Part shown: positions 36,336 to 41,151 of the stretch, piece after piece | How the letters are laid out: each line of letters starts with the position of its first letter | Position numbering within the stretch: position 1 is the stretch's first letter | Source of the DNA: Gammaproteobacteria bacterium | GTDB lineage: Bacteria > Pseudomonadota > Gammaproteobacteria > Nitrococcales > Nitrococcaceae | Direction of reading: 5' to 3' | Length of the DNA: 41,151 nt | NCBI GenBank assembly: GCA_030433275.1 | Contig: JAUILK010000031.1 | Span: 1-41,151, forward strand | Translations under genes and position numbers: made by a program | The notes under the pieces: model-generated | What the model saw: only the letters and a program-made list of their open reading frames with translations | Database searches by the model: none | Told to the model about the DNA's origin: nothing

Positions 36336-37448
36336 TCAGCCTTTCTCCAAGCGAGCCGTCAAGCGTAGGTCCTGGCCAAGGACTCGCATATCAGTGATCG
36401 TGATCGGAATTCGTTCAGCCATTCGAGCCAGTCCGGGCAGATGCAGCAGAGGCCGTGCCTCGTGCCCCATGAGATGGGGGGCAATGTACACCACCAGCTC
36501 ATCGAGCAAGCCAGCTTGCAACAGGGCTCCGCTTAAGGTGGGGCCGGCCTCGACCAGTAGCTCGTTGACTCCGGCGTTGCCGATCGCGGTCAGGGCTTGG
36601 TGGAGCTCTACGCGGCCGTCGCTGTCTGGTTCGATCGGCCACAACTCGGCGCCGGTGTTGGCGAGATTCTGGGCGCGCTGCCAGTCGTGGTGAGCGTATA
36701 GCACGGCAACCTTGCCGGGTTCCCGCAGCACGCGGGCCTGTTTGGGTAGGCGTAAACGTGAGTCGAGCACGAGCCGGCAAGGCTGGACTAGTTCCCCAGG
36801 AGTGTCCACATCACGGGCGGTCAGTTGGGGGTCGTCGGCGATAATGGTACCACGGCCGGTAAGCAGGCCGTCGCTGCGGGCCCGGAGCCGATGGACATCG
36901 TTTCGTGCCGCAGCGGCCGTGATCCAGCGGCTCTCGCCAGAGGCCATCGCCGTGCGTCCGTCTAGGCTCATGGCAAGCTTGCAGCGTACATAGGGCAGCC
37001 CGATGCGCATGCGCTTGAAAAAGCCCGGATTCAGAGTTTGCGCCTGTTCTGCCATTAGTCCATGGTGGGTGGCGATGCCCGCGGCCGCCAGCTGTTGCAG
37101 GCCCTGCCCGGCGACCCGTGGATTCGGATCCTCGCAGGCCGCAACGACGCGTGCGATCCCGGCGCTAAGCAGTGCCGTAGTGCACGGTGGTGTACGGCCA
37201 TGATGGCAGCAAGGCTCCAGGGTCACATACAGGGTGGCGCCGTGTGCCGCTTGGCCCGCGGCCGCCAAGGCGTTAATCTCCGCATGTGGCTCGCCCGCCC
37301 GCCGGTGCCAGCCCGTGCCGACCAATTGCCCGTCGCGTACGATTACGCAACCTACCCGCGGGTTGGATCCGGTCGAAAAAAGCCCGCGCTCCGCCAAATG
37401 CAGGGCGTACGTCATATGTTGCCGATCAGCGGCTGTAAAATCGGTCAC
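36336..37448 (-). CDS. ribD: Bifunctional riboflavin deaminase/reductase RibD
   Basis: The 370-residue enzyme joins a zinc-dependent deaminase (about 1-145; HAEINALAAA and PCCHHGRTPPCT bind zinc) and a reductase (about 146-370; PYVRCKLAMSLDGRTAM). It performs two consecutive steps of the pathway. It lies 27 bp after nrdR in the same direction. Confidence 0.96.
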   Translation of the reverse strand: MTDFTAADRQHMTYALHLAERGLFSTGSNPRVGCVIVRDGQLVGTGWHRRAGEPHAEINALAAAGQAAHGATLYVTLEPCCHHGRTPPCTTALLSAGIARVVAACEDPNPRVAGQGLQQLAAAGIATHHGLMAEQAQTLNPGFFKRMRIGLPYVRCKLAMSLDGRTAMASGESRWITAAAARNDVHRLRARSDGLLTGRGTIIADDPQLTARDVDTPGELVQPCRLVLDSRLRLPKQARVLREPGKVAVLYAHHDWQRAQNLANTGAELWPIEPDSDGRVELHQALTAIGNAGVNELLVEAGPTLSGALLQAGLLDELVVYIAPHLMGHEARPLLHLPGLARMAERIPITITDMRVLGQDLRLTARLEKG

Positions 37449-37475
37449 GTCAGCGCGCCGTCACACATGAGCAAG

Positions 37476-37976
37476 TCAGCCCTTTAGTCCGTCGTCGGAT
37501 GGTGGCGAGCGGCTTTGCCCAGGCTGGAGTTGCTCAAGCCCGTCGATCACCTCGCGAAAGGCGCTCACGTCCTGGAAGCTGCGGTAGACGGAAGCGAAAC
37601 GCACGTAGGCCACCTGATCGAGCTCACGCAGCTCATCCATAACCCATTCTCCGATCTGTCGAGCCGCCACTTCGCGTTCGCCGCTGCGGCGCAGTCGCTT
37701 GAGAATGCGGCTTATTGCCGCTTCGACGGCTTCGGTGGCAACCGGGCGCTTCTCGAGCGCCCGTAGCAGTCCGGTGCGCAGTTTTTGTTGGTCCAGCATC
37801 TCCCGCGAGCCATCGCGTTTGACGACCTGCGGCATGACCAACTCAGCACTCTCGTAAGTAGTGAAACGCTCGGCGCATTGCAGGCATTCGCGGCGACGAC
37901 GTACTTGATCGCCCTCGCCGGCGAGGCGGGAGTCGATCACGCGGGTCTCTTGAGCCTGGCAAAACGGGCAGCGCAT
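37476..37976 (-). CDS. nrdR: Transcriptional repressor NrdR
   Basis: The 166-residue protein has an N-terminal zinc ribbon (C3-x2-C6 and a later CLQC) and an ATP-cone (about 46-136; [18 protein letters not shown]). NrdR senses ATP/dATP and represses ribonucleotide reductase genes. The glyA-nrdR-ribD order is typical of gammaproteobacteria. The C-terminal tail ([13 protein letters not shown]) is disordered. Confidence 0.96.
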   Translation of the reverse strand: MRCPFCQAQETRVIDSRLAGEGDQVRRRRECLQCAERFTTYESAELVMPQVVKRDGSREMLDQQKLRTGLLRALEKRPVATEAVEAAISRILKRLRRSGEREVAARQIGEWVMDELRELDQVAYVRFASVYRSFQDVSAFREVIDGLEQLQPGQSRSPPSDDGLKG

Positions 37977-38142
37977 GTCAGCCTATCCGGCCATCGCGTC
38001 GTTCGGCGCGGTGTTAAAAAACGCCGGCATGCGGTTATTTGGGCTCGTCGTGCTATTGCGGATGGGGCGAGCCGTTGGCCGTGAGCCGTAACGCGTGCTC
38101 CTGTGCCGGCTGGACGGGTTAGCCTCGACCGCTCGTCCCGGC

Positions 38143-39405
38143 TCAAACACTTGACTGATAGACTGGGAAGCGGCGGCAGATTTCCAGCACTTGGGTGCGG
38201 ACCCGGGCGATAATTTGCTCATTATGGATGTCATCCAGGATATCGCAGATCCAGCCGGCCAATTGCCGGACCTCCGCTTCACCAAAGCCGCGGGTGGTAA
38301 CGGCCGGTGAGCCGATGCGCAAGCCGCTGGTAACGAATGGCGATTGCGGGTCGTTCGGTACGGCATTTTTGTTCACTGTGATGTTTGCTCGACCCAGAGC
38401 AGCGTCGGCTTCCTTGCCGGTCAAGCCCTGCTTGATGAGGTCGATCAAGAACAGGTGATTGTCGGTGCCGCCACTGACCACCTGAAAGCCTCGATCCATA
38501 ATGGTGGCCACCATCGCGCGGGAGTTGGTTAGGACTTGCCGTTGGTAGTCGGTGAAGGCCGGCTCCAACGCTTCCTTCAGCGCGACCGCTTTGGCGGCGA
38601 TGATATGCATCAGCGGTCCTCCCTGAGTGCCCGGAAAGACCAGAGACTGCAAGGCTTTCTCGACCCGGTCGTTAGCGCGCGCCAGAATCAGGCCGCCACG
38701 CGGGCCACGCAAGGTTTTGTGAGTCGTTGTAGTGGTGACATCGGCGATCTGGGTAGGATTGGGATAGACTCCGGCGGCTACCAGACCTGCTACGTGCGCC
38801 ATATCTACTATTAGATAGGCGCCGATCTCGTCGGCTATTTCGCGAAAACGCTGCCACTCGATTACCCGGGAATAGGCTGAAAATCCAGCGATTACCAGCT
38901 TGGGTCGGTGCTCCAGAGCAAGGCGCTCGACTTGCGTATAGTCGATTTCGCCCGTATGCGCGTCGATGCCATACTGCACGGCCTTGAACAGTTTGCCTGA
39001 GAAATTCGGCTTGGCACCATGGGTCAGATGGCCGCCGTGATCGAGGCTCATACCCAAGATGGTATCACCCGGCTTGGCCAGCGCCAGATAGACGGCGGCA
39101 TTGGCCTGTGAGCCCGAGTGCGGTTGTACGTTGGCATAGGCCGCGCCGAACAACTGCTTCGCCCGGTCGATGGCAAGTTGCTCGGCGACATCCACGTACT
39201 CGCAACCGCCGTAGTAACGCTTCGCGGGGTAGCCTTCCGCGTATTTGTTGGTCAGAACACTGCCTTGAGCCTCGAGAACCCGCGGGCTGGCGTAGTTCTC
39301 GGATGCGATGAGTTCGATGTGCTCCTCCTGGCGATGTTTCTCCCGCTCGATCGCCTCGGCCAGTTCAGGATCAAATCCGGCAATTGTCATCTCACTGGAG
39401 AACAT
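38143..39405 (-). CDS. glyA: Serine hydroxymethyltransferase
   Basis: The 420-residue PLP enzyme interconverts serine and glycine with folate. Motifs: [32 protein letters not shown], and [14 protein letters not shown] with the PLP-binding Lys. GAGGGGG is directly upstream of ATG 39405. Downstream is a 166-bp gap to nrdR that holds no gene. Confidence 0.97.
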   Translation of the reverse strand: MFSSEMTIAGFDPELAEAIEREKHRQEEHIELIASENYASPRVLEAQGSVLTNKYAEGYPAKRYYGGCEYVDVAEQLAIDRAKQLFGAAYANVQPHSGSQANAAVYLALAKPGDTILGMSLDHGGHLTHGAKPNFSGKLFKAVQYGIDAHTGEIDYTQVERLALEHRPKLVIAGFSAYSRVIEWQRFREIADEIGAYLIVDMAHVAGLVAAGVYPNPTQIADVTTTTTHKTLRGPRGGLILARANDRVEKALQSLVFPGTQGGPLMHIIAAKAVALKEALEPAFTDYQRQVLTNSRAMVATIMDRGFQVVSGGTDNHLFLIDLIKQGLTGKEADAALGRANITVNKNAVPNDPQSPFVTSGLRIGSPAVTTRGFGEAEVRQLAGWICDILDDIHNEQIIARVRTQVLEICRRFPVYQSSV

Positions 39406-39589
39406 GGCGACCCCCTCTTTTTGAGCGAAAGCGGCTTGGCCCCGGGCATGTATACTGAGGCGCACGCCCGCCGTGATTGGGCTTCAGTGTCGAAATTCGG
39501 ACTCAGCGAGGCGAGTTAAGGTACCCTGACCGTGCGGTTACTGCACTACAGCGCCGTTCGGTGGGTTGCCTGCGTAACCCCGTTGGGAT

Positions 39590-40141
39590 TTATAGGATAA
39601 ATGATTCATCGTCGCGGCGCATGCCGGCGCTGGCCGCGTGGCGCCACACGGCTAGCTGCGCGCGCATGCGTCGAACGTGCCCGCCGTTCCAATAGCAGCG
39701 CGCGCAGGAAGGACACCGGCGAAAGGGGCCGTGGCTATCGGGGGGAGCACCGTGCCCCGGGTCGACTTGCAAGGGCTCGTTGCAGAGCAGACACCGGCTG
39801 AAAGGGGCGTGCAGCCAGTCAAGCGCAAGGCGTTGCGCGAGCTCGGTGGCTTGGTTGGAAGGACGCACGGCTTGCAGGCAGATCACCCGGCTGTCGGCGC
39901 CACGGTGTTCGAGCAGTTTACGGTCGCGGGTGAGCAGATACCGTTGTTCGACCACGGCTGCCGTCAGCAGCCGCCGATCGCTCGTGCGCTCACCGGTCAG
40001 GCTGGTGTCGTAGCCGGCGGCGCGCAGCCAGCGGCACAGCCGTATCAGCATCCGATCACAGAGGAATTTTGGATCTTCGGGCGATCCGCCCGTGGGCGGC
40101 CCGAGCGTCGGCTCTGACCGTGCCGCGTCATTCCTGATCAT
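39590..40141 (-). CDS. Mut7-C RNase-domain protein
   Basis: With ATG 40141 the product has 183 residues; a TTG at 40186 would add 15. It has the Mut7-C PIN-like domain (KFLCDRMLIRLCRWLRAAGYD, then LLTRDRKLLEHR), and a C-terminal zinc ribbon with two CxxC pairs (CLLCNEPL and CPSCARCYW). This family is predicted to be a nuclease. The last 35 residues after the zinc ribbon are basic. Function unproven. Confidence 0.85.
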   Translation of the reverse strand: MIRNDAARSEPTLGPPTGGSPEDPKFLCDRMLIRLCRWLRAAGYDTSLTGERTSDRRLLTAAVVEQRYLLTRDRKLLEHRGADSRVICLQAVRPSNQATELAQRLALDWLHAPFSRCLLCNEPLQVDPGHGAPPDSHGPFRRCPSCARCYWNGGHVRRMRAQLAVWRHAASAGMRRDDESFIL

Positions 40142-40241
40142 GGCCGCGACCCAGTGTTCATGTTGGCTGGACCACTTACCGAACAATTAGAGTCTGCCAT
40201 AATTTGGATCGCGTTGTCCGCCTATAGGGAGATGAAGCTCT

Positions 40242-40739
40242 ATGATTAGGGTAAGTGGCGCTCGGTCACGGCCTCGGCTTTGGGTTGGTTGGCGTGAATG
40301 GGTTGCGTTACCCGGGCTTGGCATAGCGCGCATCAAGGTCAAGGTGGATACCGGCGCGGCGACCTCCGCGCTGCATGCCATTCATCTGCGACGTTACCGG
40401 GACAATGGAGCGGACCGAGTGAGCTTCGAGGTCCACCCGGTTCAGCGACGTACCGATACCACGGTGTGCTGTGTGGCTGATGTCGTTGCCGAGCGGGTCG
40501 TGTCCAGCTCGACCGGACATCGTGAGCGCCGGCTCGTAGTTCGCACCCCCGTGCTCATCGCCGGTCGATGCTGGTCGATTAAACTCACGCTTACCAATCG
40601 CGATAGTATGGGGTTTCGTATGCTACTTGGTCGGCGGGCGATGAAGGGGCGTTTGCTTGTCGATCCGGGCGCCTCTTACTTAGCCGGAGCCGCCGATGGT
40701 GGGCTCGGAGCTGTCAGTCGGCGGAATCGGTCCCGTTGA
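40242..40739 (+). CDS. RimB-like retropepsin-family protein
   Basis: The 165-residue protein belongs to the same COG4067/PF05618 family as the one at 1521 but has no signal peptide. The catalytic-type motif is [14 protein letters not shown] with Asp36; LLGRRAMKG is the second family marker. It is 37 bp before rimK. In Pseudomonas a protein of this type (RimB) is encoded with rimK and linked to reversing or balancing glutamate addition on ribosomal protein S6. The same role here is inference from family and position. Confidence 0.87.
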   Translation: MIRVSGARSRPRLWVGWREWVALPGLGIARIKVKVDTGAATSALHAIHLRRYRDNGADRVSFEVHPVQRRTDTTVCCVADVVAERVVSSSTGHRERRLVVRTPVLIAGRCWSIKLTLTNRDSMGFRMLLGRRAMKGRLLVDPGASYLAGAADGGLGAVSRRNRSR

Positions 40740-40776
40740 GTGCGAGTCAAGGCAAATCGATACAAAAAGAAAACAC

Positions 40777-41151
40777 ATGAACATCATCGTTCTCTCCCGC
40801 AGCACCAAGCTATACTCCACTCGCCGCATCGTCGAGGCCGCCCGTGCCCGGGGCCATAGTATCCGTGTGGTCGATCCCTTGCGCTGTTACGTCAAAATCA
40901 GTGCGCATCGCCCGGAAGTTCATTATCGGGGCGAAATTTTAAGATCCGTGGATGCGGTCATACCGCGTATCGGAGCTTCCATTACCTTCTACGGTGCCGC
41001 CGTGTTGCGCCAATTCGAGATGATGGGCGTCTTTCCCCTCAACGAATCGGTGGCTATCAGCCGTTCCCGCGATAAGCTGCGCTCGTTGCAGCTGCTGGCA
41101 CGGCGAGGTATTGGCTTGCCGGTCACAGGTTTCGCCTTTTCGCCGGACGAC
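40777..41151 (+). CDS. rimK: RimK-family glutamate ligase, N-terminal part
   Basis: The first 125 residues are present and the rest lies beyond the window. [40 protein letters not shown] and [20 protein letters not shown] match the pre-ATP-grasp domain of RimK, which adds glutamates to the C-terminus of ribosomal protein S6. Pairing with the RimB-like gene supports the call. Confidence 0.92.
   Translation, partial: MNIIVLSRSTKLYSTRRIVEAARARGHSIRVVDPLRCYVKISAHRPEVHYRGEILRSVDAVIPRIGASITFYGAAVLRQFEMMGVFPLNESVAISRSRDKLRSLQLLARRGIGLPVTGFAFSPDD

Overview
The window looks like a chromosome segment of a GC-rich gammaproteobacterium. The housekeeping genes point there: glyA, nrdR, ribD, ribE, ribBA, ribH, nusB and thiL in one minus-strand run, a full-length cobalamin-dependent metH, sufT, phoB behind a Pho box, and a zinc-protease gene next to rimK. 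The exact genus cannot be fixed from the sequence alone.

Layout. Positions 1-6046: the tail of an unknown gene, an outer-membrane MetA-like protein, a secreted retropepsin-like protease, a decayed IS110-family element, phoB without an adjacent phoR, and small hypothetical genes. Positions 6484-9522: a CBS-pair protein and an FHA protein on the plus strand, facing a patatin-like lipase and a ParA/MinD-like ATPase on the minus strand. Positions 9523-21411: a large plus-strand locus that I read as a dedicated peptide-export system. Positions 21497-26684: a frameshifted HEAT-like gene, a TerC/CBS/CorC membrane protein, a DUF2784 protein, an alginate-export-like porin and a hypothetical protein. 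Position 26865-27032: a short gene, not obvious by length, for a third leader peptide. Positions 27201-41151: metH, sufT, the riboflavin/thiamine run, glyA, a Mut7-C protein, a RimB-like protease and the start of rimK.

The most interesting part is 9845-21411. An exact-consensus sigma-54 promoter precedes two small genes. Their products share a 26-residue double-glycine leader and a gapless 32-residue C-terminal motif. Behind them come an outer-membrane factor lipoprotein, a membrane protein with two FHA domains, an HlyD-type adaptor, a parvulin without signal peptide, an ABC exporter with two cyclic-nucleotide-binding-like domains plus a C39 leader peptidase, and a sigma-54 activator whose start overlaps the exporter stop. 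I infer that the exporter removes the leaders, that the tripartite channel secretes the cores, and that the activator turns on its own operon. The C-terminal motif (alternating Q/N and apolar residues around a G-D-x-N turn) suggests a beta-rich, possibly matrix-forming product. A third peptide with the same leader spacing but a short, Arg-rich core lies at 26865-27032 on the minus strand, so the exporter may serve several unlike substrates.
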